From Bacillota bacterium (GTDB lineage: Bacteria > Bacillota > Clostridia > Tissierellales > Peptoniphilaceae), in assembly GCA_023393815.1 (NCBI GenBank), contig JAEXBU010000013.1, forward strand, positions 1 to 33,758: a stretch of DNA of 33,758 bases, given 5' to 3'. Shown here in pieces: positions 23,314 through 30,866 of this stretch (its first letter is position 1; every line of letters begins with the position of its first letter). The notes beneath the pieces are model-generated. The model made no database searches. It saw nothing but the letters and a program-made list of their open reading frames with translations, and had not been told where the DNA came from. A program made the position numbers and the translations under genes.

Positions 23314-24291
23314 ATGAAAAAATTATCTTTAGCGAATACGCCGACGCGCATCGAGAAGGTTCAGCTGATGGATGCGGATCTTCCCGCCAATGTATTTATC
23401 AAACGAGACGACCTGACCGGCTTGTCGGTAACGGGCAATAAAATCCGGAAGCTGGAGTATTTGCTTCAAAAATCCCTGGACGATGGGGCCACGGATATTA
23501 TTACCACCGGAGCTGTTCAGAGTAACCACGCCCGCGCCACGGCCATGGCCTGTGCGCGCTTGGGCTTTCAATGCCACTTGCTTTTGGCGGGATCGGAGGA
23601 TGTACCCGATGAAGGCAATCTCTTTTTGGATCGCCTGTGCGGCGCGGACATTCGTTTCATCAGTCAAGAGGCCTACGACGCCGATCGCGACGAGATTATG
23701 GCGGCATGGAAAGACGAATTGGATAAGGACGGAAAGTTGACCGACGTGATTCCTATGGGTGGGAGCAACGGTCTGGGCAGTTTCGGCTATGTGGATTGTT
23801 TCGAGGAAATTCTCGAGCAGGAAAAGGCCATGGGCATCACCTTTGATGTCGTAGCTTGCGTCACCGGAAGCGCCGGTATGCTCGCAGGGCTCGTCTACGC
23901 AAACGCCCTTCACGAGGCAGGAAAAGAAATTGTCGGGATTTCCATTTCCTCGTCGGTCGAGGAGATTAAGGAAAAATTGATTCCGCCGATTATCGACGAA
24001 ATGAACGAATGGAACGGAACATCCATTCCGGCAGACGGCGTCACCGTTATCGGTGGCTACGAAGGCCGGGGCTATGCCTTGAGTCGGCCGGAAGAGCTAG
24101 AATTTATTTGGGACTTCGTCTCGCAAACGGGAATTATTTTGGATCCCGTCTATACGGGCAAAGCTATGTACGGTACCCTATCCGAACTTTTGGAAGGACG
24201 TTGGGAGGGAAAAGAGAATATCCTCTTTATTCACTCCGGCGGCGCCTTCGGTTGGACAAGAAAGCAAATGGAAGCGCTCCTGCGCAAATAA
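23314..24291 (+). CDS. PLP-dependent D-cysteine desulfhydrase / ACC-deaminase family enzyme
   Basis: The 325-residue product belongs to the tryptophan-synthase-beta fold group. The PLP lysine is Lys43 in TGNKIRKLEYL and the catalytic serine is Ser70 in GAVQSNHARATA; ACCNTGSAGM-like CVTGSAGMLAG binds the phosphate. ACC deaminase has Tyr-Glu in its late motif DPVYEGKSM; here the motif reads DPVYTGKAMYG, with Thr in place of Glu, which favours D-cysteine desulfhydrase (D-cysteine to pyruvate, sulphide and ammonia). The frame is open back to 23197, inside the phosphatase gene, but the ATG at 23314 has SD GAGGTG and the family N-terminus. A terminator follows. Confidence 0.9.
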   Translation: MKKLSLANTPTRIEKVQLMDADLPANVFIKRDDLTGLSVTGNKIRKLEYLLQKSLDDGATDIITTGAVQSNHARATAMACARLGFQCHLLLAGSEDVPDEGNLFLDRLCGADIRFISQEAYDADRDEIMAAWKDELDKDGKLTDVIPMGGSNGLGSFGYVDCFEEILEQEKAMGITFDVVACVTGSAGMLAGLVYANALHEAGKEIVGISISSSVEEIKEKLIPPIIDEMNEWNGTSIPADGVTVIGGYEGRGYALSRPEELEFIWDFVSQTGIILDPVYTGKAMYGTLSELLEGRWEGKENILFIHSGGAFGWTRKQMEALLRK

Positions 24292-24302
24292 ATCTACGGA
24301 AA

Positions 24303-24327
24303 AGACGAGCTTCGGCTCGTTTTTTTG
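24303..24327 (+). terminator. Intrinsic terminator after the desulfhydrase gene
   Basis: ACGAGC-TTCG-GCTCGT with a very stable tetraloop, then a T-run. Confidence 0.9.
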
Positions 24328-24398
24328 CGTAAAGATGCGATAAAATCGGCGATCCGGAAAGGAGACGGTGAAAAATTCATAAGAATGGGAACGGAAGA

Positions 24399-24427
24399 AT
24401 GAAAATTACAGCGGGCTATGATATAAT
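24399..24427 (+). promoter_or_regulatory. Promoter of the EF-G-like gene
   Basis: ATGAAA (weak -35), 17-base spacer, TATAAT at 24422-24427 with TG one base ahead. 54 bases before the start. Confidence 0.6.
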
Positions 24428-24481
24428 CGTAACCATAAAAACGTTTCCGCATGGAAATCGCACGATAGGAGGAATAATTAG

Positions 24482-26545
24482 ATGAAAGCATATAACACGA
24501 GGGAAGTCCGAAACTTGGCCTTAGTCGGGCACAGCGGATCGGGCAAGACCAACTTGACAGAAGCGCTCTTGTACCAATCCGGTGCCACAAAACAAATCGG
24601 ACATGTGGATCAAAAAAATACCCTGTCGGACTTTTCCAAAGAAGAAAAAGAACGGGGAACATCCATCGGTACCAGCATTATTCCTATCGAATGGCGAAAG
24701 ATGAAGTTAAATATAATCGACACGCCCGGCTACATGGATTTTGTCAGCGAAGCCATGGGCGCATTGAGAGCGGCGGAAGCGGCACTCATGATTATCGACG
24801 CCACCGCCGGCGTGCAAGTCGGTTCGGAAAGAATGTGGAAGTACACGGAAGAAATTGGTCTGCCTCGAATTATTTTTGTGAATAAGATCGACGGAGAAAA
24901 CGTTAATTTTCGCGCCCTTATGGAACAAATCGAAAGCCTCTTCGGTAAAAAAGTCATCCCCTTCTCCGTACCTATCGGTGAAGGCGAAGACTTCGTCGGC
25001 GTCACCGACGTTATTTTCCAAAAAGGCTTTCAATACAAAAACGCCGCGCCGGAAGAAGTGGAATTAAATCACGACCAAGTGAAGGCCACGGAACGGATGT
25101 ATGAAGAAATCGCCGAAGTGGTCGCCGAAAGCGACGAAGTTCTCATGGACAAGTACTTCAGCGGCGAAAAATTCACCCGCGACGAATTGCTCGGTGGCGT
25201 GACGGCCGCACTCTTAAACGGCGACGCCGTCCCCCTCCTGGTAGGCAGTGCGGAAAAAGGGATTGGCATCGATATTCTGTTGAATACCATCGTCAACTAT
25301 ATGCCTGCACCGGACGACGAACGGGCACATACGGGCTTCCGTTACGAATCCGGGGAAGAACGCACTATGGCGGACGACGAACCCTTCTCCGCCGTAGTAT
25401 TCAAGACGATTACCGACCCCTACGTAGGTAAGATTTCTATTTACAAAGTACTGAGCGGTACCGTGACCAAGGACACGGTGCTCTTTAACAGTTCCCAAGA
25501 TGCAGAGGAAAAGAACACGGGGCCTTTCGTTATTCGAGGGAAAGAACAATTCCCCGTGGATGCGATTCACGCCGGCGACATTGGAGCCATATCGAAGCTC
25601 ACGATCACGAAAACCGGCGACACCCTTTGCGACAAAGGGCACAAGGTCGTGTACAAGCGCGTAAAGATGCCGCAACCGGTTTATTTCTACGCGATCGAAG
25701 CGGCATCGAAAAATGACGAAGAAAAGCTCACCACGTCCCTTCGGAAGTTACAAGATGAAGATCCTAGTATCGTCATTAACCGCAACGCCGAGACGAAACA
25801 AATGACCATCGGCGGCCAAGGCAATGTGCACCTGGACGTTATTTTAGACAAATTAAAGAACACCTTTGGAGTGGAAGTAAAGAAAGTGCCTTTTATTGTC
25901 CCCTATAGGGAAACCATTCGCGGAACCGCTTCCGTTCAAGGGAAACACAAGAAACAATCGGGCGGCGCCGGGCAATACGGCGACGTTTGGATTCGCTTTG
26001 AACCCTCGGATGAAGATTTTGTCTTCGACGAAGAAGTCTTCGGCGGCAGCGTCCCCAGAAACTACTTCCCTGCGGTAGAAAAAGGTTTGGAAGAATCCAT
26101 GGAAAAAGGCGTTCTCGCAGGATTCCCCGTGACCGGCGTCAAGGCCGTGCTCTACGACGGAAGTTACCACGACGTAGACTCCAACGAAGTCAGTTTTAAA
26201 ATGGCCGCATCTATCGCCTTTAAAAAAGGGATTGCCGAAGCGAAGCCCGTGCTTCTCGAACCGATTATGGCCGTCGAAGTGGCCGTACCCGACGAATACA
26301 TGGGCGATGTTATGGGCGATATGAACAAGCGTCGCGGCAGAATCCTCGGGATGGATCAACAACCGGGTGGAGGTCAATTAATTATGGCCGAAGCGCCGCA
26401 AGCGGAAATGTACGAATACGCCATTGACCTTAGAGCCATGACCCAAGGTCGCGGTTCCTTCACCATGGAATTCGTTCGCTACGAAGATGTACCGACACAA
26501 TTGGCGGAAGAAATTATCGAAAAATCGAAAAAAGAAGAGAAATAA
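24482..26545 (+). CDS. fusA: Elongation factor G-like GTPase (FusA2 type)
   Basis: The 687-residue product is a translational GTPase with the EF-G domain order: G domain (P-loop GHSGSGKT at 16-23, switch I RGTSIGTS, G3 DTPGYMDF, G4 NKID near 137), domain II, then domains III-V with VPYRETIRGT, GGAGQYGDVWIRFEP and AVEVAVPDEYMGDVMGDMNKRRGRI. The P-loop GHSGSGKT in place of GHVDHGKT and the second motif GHVDQKNTLSDF mark the EF-G-like group found as an extra copy in many anaerobic Bacillota. Whether it does translocation, recycling or something else is open; canonical fusA is not in this window. SD GGAGGAAT precedes the ATG. It is a single-gene unit. Confidence 0.9.
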   Translation: MKAYNTREVRNLALVGHSGSGKTNLTEALLYQSGATKQIGHVDQKNTLSDFSKEEKERGTSIGTSIIPIEWRKMKLNIIDTPGYMDFVSEAMGALRAAEAALMIIDATAGVQVGSERMWKYTEEIGLPRIIFVNKIDGENVNFRALMEQIESLFGKKVIPFSVPIGEGEDFVGVTDVIFQKGFQYKNAAPEEVELNHDQVKATERMYEEIAEVVAESDEVLMDKYFSGEKFTRDELLGGVTAALLNGDAVPLLVGSAEKGIGIDILLNTIVNYMPAPDDERAHTGFRYESGEERTMADDEPFSAVVFKTITDPYVGKISIYKVLSGTVTKDTVLFNSSQDAEEKNTGPFVIRGKEQFPVDAIHAGDIGAISKLTITKTGDTLCDKGHKVVYKRVKMPQPVYFYAIEAASKNDEEKLTTSLRKLQDEDPSIVINRNAETKQMTIGGQGNVHLDVILDKLKNTFGVEVKKVPFIVPYRETIRGTASVQGKHKKQSGGAGQYGDVWIRFEPSDEDFVFDEEVFGGSVPRNYFPAVEKGLEESMEKGVLAGFPVTGVKAVLYDGSYHDVDSNEVSFKMAASIAFKKGIAEAKPVLLEPIMAVEVAVPDEYMGDVMGDMNKRRGRILGMDQQPGGGQLIMAEAPQAEMYEYAIDLRAMTQGRGSFTMEFVRYEDVPTQLAEEIIEKSKKEEK

Positions 26546-26547
26546 AA

Positions 26548-26571
26548 AAAGGCATCCGAAAGGATGCCTTT
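26548..26571 (+). terminator. Stem-loop after the EF-G-like gene
   Basis: AAAGGCATCC-GAAA-GGATGCCTTT is a perfect 10-bp stem with a GNRA loop. The T-run is short (three in the stem), so it may act as a weak terminator or a 3'-end stabiliser. Confidence 0.75.
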
Positions 26572-26603
26572 GAAACGATTTTTCTCGGTACTAGAAGGAT
26601 CTT

Positions 26604-26777
26604 ATGAAACGATTTTTACCCTTCCTTTACGACGTGAGTCGATTTATTGTCTCTTCGTCCATATTAGATCGTTCAGACAGGTTATTGGTGCGGTTTCTCG
26701 CCTCGATCGTCTTAGTGGCGGCGGCCTTTGATTTTATAAAACATTTGGAAAAGGTATTCGGACGGGAACAAGCGTAA
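26604..26777 (+). CDS. Small hypothetical membrane protein (57 residues)
   Basis: The frame begins MKRFLPFLYDVSRFIVSSS, continues with a basic DRSDRLLVRF and a hydrophobic stretch FLASIVLVAAAFDFI at about 31-45, and ends in a charged tail HLEKVFGREQA. AAGGATC lies about 5 bases before the ATG. One likely membrane segment; no family that I recognise. It occupies most of the space between two terminators (26571 and 26883), which is what one expects for a real small gene. No clear promoter is seen, so it may be read through from the EF-G-like gene. Could still be chance. Confidence 0.5.
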   Translation: MKRFLPFLYDVSRFIVSSSILDRSDRLLVRFLASIVLVAAAFDFIKHLEKVFGREQA

Positions 26778-26882
26778 ATCGATCGAAAAAGGCGGTTTTC
26801 CTTTGCACCGAAAGAACTTGCGATTCTATGTTCTTGGAATTGTCATCTGCCTTCTTCCTTCCATTCGAAAGAAAGAGTGAAG

Positions 26883-26909
26883 ACCTCACCGAAAGGTGAG
26901 GCCTTTTTT
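26883..26909 (+). terminator. Intrinsic terminator, convergent with the MFS gene
   Basis: CCTCACC-GAAA-GGTGAGG, 7 bp, then CCTTTTTT on the plus strand. It ends at the stop codon of the minus-strand MFS gene; in that direction the T-rich tail is weaker. 26778-26882 holds nothing else that I can name. Confidence 0.75.
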
Positions 26910-28125
26910 AATGGTCCATGGATTTTAAGGATTGCTTGAAAAGAACCAGGCCGACGAGGAACATAAGAACCAGGGAAAAAATGGCCTTGGATTGGCTGTC
27001 GAAAACTTGCGTTAGAGAGGAGACTAAGAAGGTGCCCAAAATGGAGGCACCTTTTCCGAAGACGTCGAAGATGCCAAAGTATTCGCCGCTCTGATCGGCG
27101 GGAATCAGTCGAATGAAATGCGAACGGCTCATGGCCTGAATGCCGCCTTGGAATAAGCCCACGGTTACGGCTAAGATCCAAAATTCCACAAGGTTATCCA
27201 ACTGTACGGCGAAGAGGGCAATGCCCGTATAGGCGATAATGCAGAGGAGGATTAACTTCCATGCGGGATAGGTTTGGGACAGGCGGGCGAAGGCGAGGGA
27301 GGCGGGAAAGGCGACGATTTGCGTCACGAGGAGCGCCAAGAGAAGGCCGTTGGAATTTAGCCCGAGAGATTCTCCGTAGGCGGTGGCCATGTTGATAATG
27401 GTGTAGACGCCGTCAATGTAGAAAAAGAAGCTCAAGAGGAAAAAGAAAAGAGCTTTGTTTTTGTAAATCTTCGCAAAGGTCTTTTTTATATCTTCCATGC
27501 GTTTTTGCTCGAGCATGACGTGAATCTGTTTGTAGGATTTTATGAGGGGTAGGGTAAACGCGAGCCACCACAGGCCATTCATAAAAAAGACCGAGATCAT
27601 GGAGAAGGCGGTAGAAATGCCGAATTTCGGAAGACCCATGATTAGGGCGAGAGACAAAATGAAAGGAATACAGCTTCCGATGTAGCCCCAGGCGAAACCG
27701 GTGGCGGAGACGCGGTCGGCTCGGTCGGTTTCCGTCACGTCCACGAGCATGGAGTCGTAATAAATTAAGGACGCATTGTAGCCGATTTTTGAAAGGATAA
27801 AGGCGGCGAGAAAACTCTGCCAAGTGGGGAAAAAGGGAAAGAGCAAAGACACGGTCACGGCCAAGACCACGGAGAGAAAGAAACTCTTTTTTCGCCCGGT
27901 GCGGTCGGACAAACGGCCTAAGAAGGGACCGGTCAAGGCGATAAATAGGGTCGATGCCGTCATGCCCAAGCCCCAATAGCTGAAATAATCGGCACCGGAA
28001 AGGCCGGCTTTGTCTGTCAAACTTCGAAAATAAATAGGGAGGATGGTGGTTACGAGCAAAATATAAGCGGAGTTTCCCACGTCGTAGAGCATCCAGTCCC
28101 GTTCGGTTCGTGTAAATTTTTCCAT
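26908..28125 (-). CDS. MFS transporter, UMF1 type
   Basis: A 405-residue integral membrane transporter of the major facilitator superfamily. The N-terminus RTERDWMLYDVGNSAYILLV, followed by TTILPIYF, is characteristic of the UMF1 group (COG2270, related to Atg22). Also visible is the MFS motif A-like GPFLGRLSDRTGRKKSFF after the second segment. I count about 12 hydrophobic segments. The frame is open upstream to 28206, but that extension overlaps the preceding gene; the ATG at 28125 is separated by one base from its stop. The SD is weak, so translation is probably coupled. Substrate unknown; relatives in fungi export amino acids. Confidence 0.88.
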   Translation of the reverse strand: MEKFTRTERDWMLYDVGNSAYILLVTTILPIYFRSLTDKAGLSGADYFSYWGLGMTASTLFIALTGPFLGRLSDRTGRKKSFFLSVVLAVTVSLLFPFFPTWQSFLAAFILSKIGYNASLIYYDSMLVDVTETDRADRVSATGFAWGYIGSCIPFILSLALIMGLPKFGISTAFSMISVFFMNGLWWLAFTLPLIKSYKQIHVMLEQKRMEDIKKTFAKIYKNKALFFFLLSFFFYIDGVYTIINMATAYGESLGLNSNGLLLALLVTQIVAFPASLAFARLSQTYPAWKLILLCIIAYTGIALFAVQLDNLVEFWILAVTVGLFQGGIQAMSRSHFIRLIPADQSGEYFGIFDVFGKGASILGTFLVSSLTQVFDSQSKAIFSLVLMFLVGLVLFKQSLKSMDH

Positions 28126-28126
28126 A

Positions 28127-28915
28127 TTATCGCCCGTTGAAATTGAATTGAAAAAAGGCGGGGTAGTCGCGATTTTCCGTAAATGTGGCGACGGCCCGGT
28201 AGGCAATGGGATAGGCGAGGGTCATGAGCTCTTTCATGACGGGATTCGTCGTGTAGATGGACTCGGGGTATCCGTCGGGGTTTAAGAGCATACCGCCGAA
28301 AGCTTCGCCCATGCCCAGTTTATCCAATAGACGGTGTTTCAGTGCATAGGTCTTCTTGCTGTCCACGTGGAAAAGCTGCTGTCCGATGCGAAACGACGCC
28401 AAGGCACGGTGAATTTCGTGTGCATTCACGCCTCGATAGGGGGTATAGGCTGGGACGATGCCGGAAGAGACGTCGGCGGGCGCGGGCAAAATGGAGCGGC
28501 TTAAAAAAGCCGTAGGATCGTAGCCCTCTTCTTCCAAAATCACTCGGTCGAAATCCCGCTCGATAGTCATGTGATCCAGAGAGAGGATCTGTTCGATTCG
28601 GTCGATGTAAGGATGAACGGATAAGTCCAAAGAGAAGTGCGCCAAAAAGCCGAAGAAGTACGCCCACGTCGGCGACATCCGGGGACCTTGTTCGATCCAA
28701 TCCTTATTTTTGTTAAGGAAGTCTGCGAGTGGTTTTTCGTGGATGGCCTCGCCGACGGATCGGGTTTTCGAGGTCACGTGGTAGAAAAAAATATCCGGCC
28801 CCTGAGAACCGATGGCGTAGTGATCGGGGTAGGCGGCGATAATTTCTTGCGCCTTGTCGGGCAAGGTAGGCAAGAGGCGTTCGCAAAAAAAGTAGTGCGC
28901 AATAAGACTGGCCAT
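28127..28915 (-). CDS. Zinc-dependent phospholipase C-like protein
   Basis: The 262-residue product matches the zinc-dependent phospholipase C/nuclease P1-like fold in its His/Asp pattern: an early His in MASLIAHYFF, GSQGPDIFFYH, and the central GFLAHFSLDLSVHPYID. No signal peptide is evident, unlike secreted bacterial phospholipase C toxins, so it is likely a cytosolic or membrane-face hydrolase of unknown substrate. AAGGAG lies about 5 bases before the ATG. It shares an operon with the MFS gene and is divergent from the TPR gene with the His-rich tail, an arrangement with zinc on both sides; the link is speculation. Confidence 0.82.
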   Translation of the reverse strand: MASLIAHYFFCERLLPTLPDKAQEIIAAYPDHYAIGSQGPDIFFYHVTSKTRSVGEAIHEKPLADFLNKNKDWIEQGPRMSPTWAYFFGFLAHFSLDLSVHPYIDRIEQILSLDHMTIERDFDRVILEEEGYDPTAFLSRSILPAPADVSSGIVPAYTPYRGVNAHEIHRALASFRIGQQLFHVDSKKTYALKHRLLDKLGMGEAFGGMLLNPDGYPESIYTTNPVMKELMTLAYPIAYRAVATFTENRDYPAFFQFNFNGR

Positions 28916-28934
28916 AACAACTCCTTTCGAGCTC

Positions 28935-28946
28935 TGTTATACTATA
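28935..28946. promoter_or_regulatory. Overlapping divergent -10 elements
   Basis: On plus, TG-T-TATACT (28935-28943) serves the TPR gene; on minus, TATAGT (28946-28941) can serve the phospholipase-like gene. The two share three bases, and only 45 bases separate the two start codons. -35 elements are not convincing on either side. Confidence 0.5.
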
Positions 28947-28960
28947 GGTGGAGGTTACAC

Positions 28961-30124
28961 ATGGAAAAACAATACAATGACTTTATAAACAATCTGAGTG
29001 GCGACTACGTAGAAGATTTAAACGCCATCTACGAGGAAGTGCAAAGGCTCTCTTTGGTAGGAGAAGCGGAGCTCGCCGATCGATTGTTGAACTACGGGCA
29101 AACATTAATGGCCGAGCATCGCGGGGAAGGCGACGACTACCGCAGCCTAAAACAAGACGATGCCGGGATCGATAAGTTTTATACCCTATTAGATGCGGTT
29201 TTTGCAAAAGTTTTGGACGAAGATATGGAAGGAGCCAAGGGATTTATCGATCGAATGGCGGAAGAAGTCAATTTTTTAAAGACGGCCTTGGATACCTTGG
29301 ACGCGGGAGAATCCTTTTATTCCTTTCAATCCATGACGGAGGAAATTCTCTGTCGCGTGGAGCGAGACGGCGATCGGAAGCCGATCCTGGGACCGGAGAT
29401 CGATATGTGGCTTACCTTGCGAGGGGGAGTGGCGGCGGAATTGAAAGATTACGACGAGGCCGTTCGATATTTGGAAAAGGCTCTGTCGGTCAATCCGATG
29501 TCTACAGCCAATTATCTTACGCTCTCGAAAGTATATAGGCAGCAGGGAAATATGGAGACGGCGAAGGAATACAACCACAAAGCCTTTGAAGCCGCCTACT
29601 TGGCATCGGACTTTTCCCAATGCTTTTCCAATGAAGGTTATTTTCTTTTTAAGGAAAACAGGCCGGAGTTGGCTCTCGCTATGAGCATGGTTGCCAAGGA
29701 CTACGACGACGAAAACGACGCTGCCGAAGGCAATCTCTTTTTGATCGGTGGGCGCTATCCGGATGCGAAGCCGGCGGAAAAAGACGCCTTTTTGAATTAC
29801 TTGAAAGATTGCCGAATTCAGGGAACCCTCGATCCGGATCGCGTAGAAGTGTTAAAACGCGTGGCGGAAAAGGCGGAAGAAGACGGAAATGTAGATTTTG
29901 CCATGGATCTCTACATCAATTTGGATGCGATTCTTCACGACGAGGCCATTCACAAAAAAATTCACGAGCTGGGCGCCTATTACGAGGATCGAGACACCTG
30001 CGAAGACGATTCCTGTACCCATCACGAGCACGACCACTGCTGCGACCACACCCATGAACACTGCAGCCACGAGCACGACCACTGCGGTCACGATCACGAA
30101 TATCATGGCCACGAGCACGAGTAA
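28961..30124 (+). CDS. TPR-repeat protein with His/Cys-rich metal-binding tail
   Basis: The product, 387 residues from the ATG at 28961, starts MEKQYNDFINNLSGDYVEDL and is acidic and helical throughout. A TPR unit is clear at about 160-205 (DYDEAVRYLEKALSVNPMS, then NYLTLSKVYRQQGNMETAKE), with less regular repeats on both sides. Residues 346-387 hold 15 His and 6 Cys in 42 residues, as HEHDHCC, HEHC and GHDHEYHGHEHE: a probable zinc, nickel or other divalent-metal site, as in the tails of some metallochaperones. I know no precise family for it. The frame is open upstream into the divergent gene, but SD GGTGGAGG and the ATG fix the start. A terminator follows at 30179. Confidence 0.85.
   Translation: MEKQYNDFINNLSGDYVEDLNAIYEEVQRLSLVGEAELADRLLNYGQTLMAEHRGEGDDYRSLKQDDAGIDKFYTLLDAVFAKVLDEDMEGAKGFIDRMAEEVNFLKTALDTLDAGESFYSFQSMTEEILCRVERDGDRKPILGPEIDMWLTLRGGVAAELKDYDEAVRYLEKALSVNPMSTANYLTLSKVYRQQGNMETAKEYNHKAFEAAYLASDFSQCFSNEGYFLFKENRPELALAMSMVAKDYDDENDAAEGNLFLIGGRYPDAKPAEKDAFLNYLKDCRIQGTLDPDRVEVLKRVAEKAEEDGNVDFAMDLYINLDAILHDEAIHKKIHELGAYYEDRDTCEDDSCTHHEHDHCCDHTHEHCSHEHDHCGHDHEYHGHEHE
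30023..30085 (+). repeat. In-frame direct repeat within the His/Cys tail
   Basis: The 18-base sequence CACGAGCACGACCACTGC (His-Glu-His-Asp-His-Cys) occurs at 30023-30040 and again, identical, at 30068-30085. It looks like a duplication that lengthened the metal-binding tail. Confidence 0.85.
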
Positions 30125-30178
30125 GTTGAATCTTACAACCCTAGAAAAATAGCGAATACGTCCCTTAGTTCAGACGGA

Positions 30179-30217
30179 AGACAACCCTTGAATAAGTTTT
30201 CTGGGTTGTCTGTTTTT
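30179..30217 (+). terminator. Intrinsic terminator after the TPR gene
   Basis: AGACAACCC and GGGTTGTCT pair over 9 bp around a 15-base loop, followed by GTTTTTT. Confidence 0.85.
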
Positions 30218-30218
30218 T

Positions 30219-30402
30219 GGGGGGCTTTGAATGCATTGCCTAAGCGTAATAAAAAGAGGACGCATCGTCTCTCGGGAGCAGGAGGTTGGTGGAAACGAAC
30301 GTGTTGGGCGGAACGGTAATGCGAAGTGTTAGAAAGCGTCTTGGAAGCTACCTCCAAAAGGACGTATCCACAGACTGACGAGTTTATAGTAAGGACGTAG
30401 AT
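30219..30402. other. Gene-poor stretch before a gene remnant
   Basis: No convincing gene, promoter or RNA. A 33-codon frame from 30230 has no SD. This may be eroded coding sequence from the 5' part of the remnant at 30403, since stops occur in every frame. Confidence 0.4.
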
Positions 30403-30712
30403 ATGTCCTTTGCACTACCGAAGGATGTAAATGTTATCCACAAGAACGCAAAGGACAATCTTTGTTTCTACGAGCAGTCGAATGAGAAGAGTGGTGGCGA
30501 CGGTTTCCTTTTTTCCCTCTCGAAGGTGAAGAATTTGAGGGCGGAGTGGAATAGTTCTCCCGTCATCGTCGCCTATAGGGACGGGGCTTACTTACGGCAC
30601 GGATTTTTGTGGAGATCCGGCAGAGATTCAAGATAAGACGTTGAAGGCAAACTTTGAAAAGGCCTGTGATCGTATCGATGATATCCTGATGACGGTTCGT
30701 GTAGGGAAGTAG
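30403..30712 (+). pseudogene. Frameshifted remnant of a hypothetical protein gene
   Basis: From the ATG at 30403 (AAGGA 7 bases upstream) one frame reads MSFALPKDVNVIHKNAKDNL, FYEQSNEKSGGDGFLFSLSK and continues to YRDGAY near 30591. After that the coding-like sequence moves to the +1 frame and reads YGTDFCGDPAEIQDKTL, ANFEKACDRIDDILMTVRV, ending with TAG at 30710-30712. The original frame runs into TAA shortly after the shift. The first part resembles clostridial hypothetical proteins with a P-x-D-V ... GFLFS core and a late -DP-x-x-x-Q- helix, from memory only. It appears to have a shift of one base (extra base or two lost) between about 30575 and 30610, and possibly a lost N-terminus. A sequencing error cannot be ruled out. 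Confidence 0.6.
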
Positions 30713-30791
30713 GAAAGGATCTTTTACGTTGAATCGTGTTGGAGGAAATGTCGATACTATTTTTTTCGGTTTGAATGGTTCATTCCGGATA

Positions 30792-30832
30792 AAAATATCC
30801 ATTGAGGAGAGGACTTCCTCAATGGATATTTT
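30792..30832. terminator. 17-bp perfect stem-loop downstream of nfnB
   Basis: AAAATATCCATTGAGGA (30792-30808) is the exact reverse complement of 30816-30832, with a 7-base loop GAGGACT. It lies 34 bases past the nfnB stop (minus) and 79 bases past the gene remnant (plus). With four or five Ts at either 3' edge it may be a bidirectional terminator; the long perfect arm is unusual for that. Confidence 0.75.
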
Positions 30833-30866
30833 AGAATTATGGTATTGGGATTTTGCGATCAAAGCC

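Noticed and set aside
26831..26901. Short frame MFLELSSAFF
   Set aside because: No SD and it ends inside the terminator hairpin.
28637..28960. 108-codon upstream extension of the TPR frame
   Set aside because: It is antisense to the phospholipase-like gene; ATG at 28961 has a strong SD.
30230..30331. 33-codon frame beginning MHCLSVIKRG
   Set aside because: No SD and no similarity; probably chance in a degraded region.
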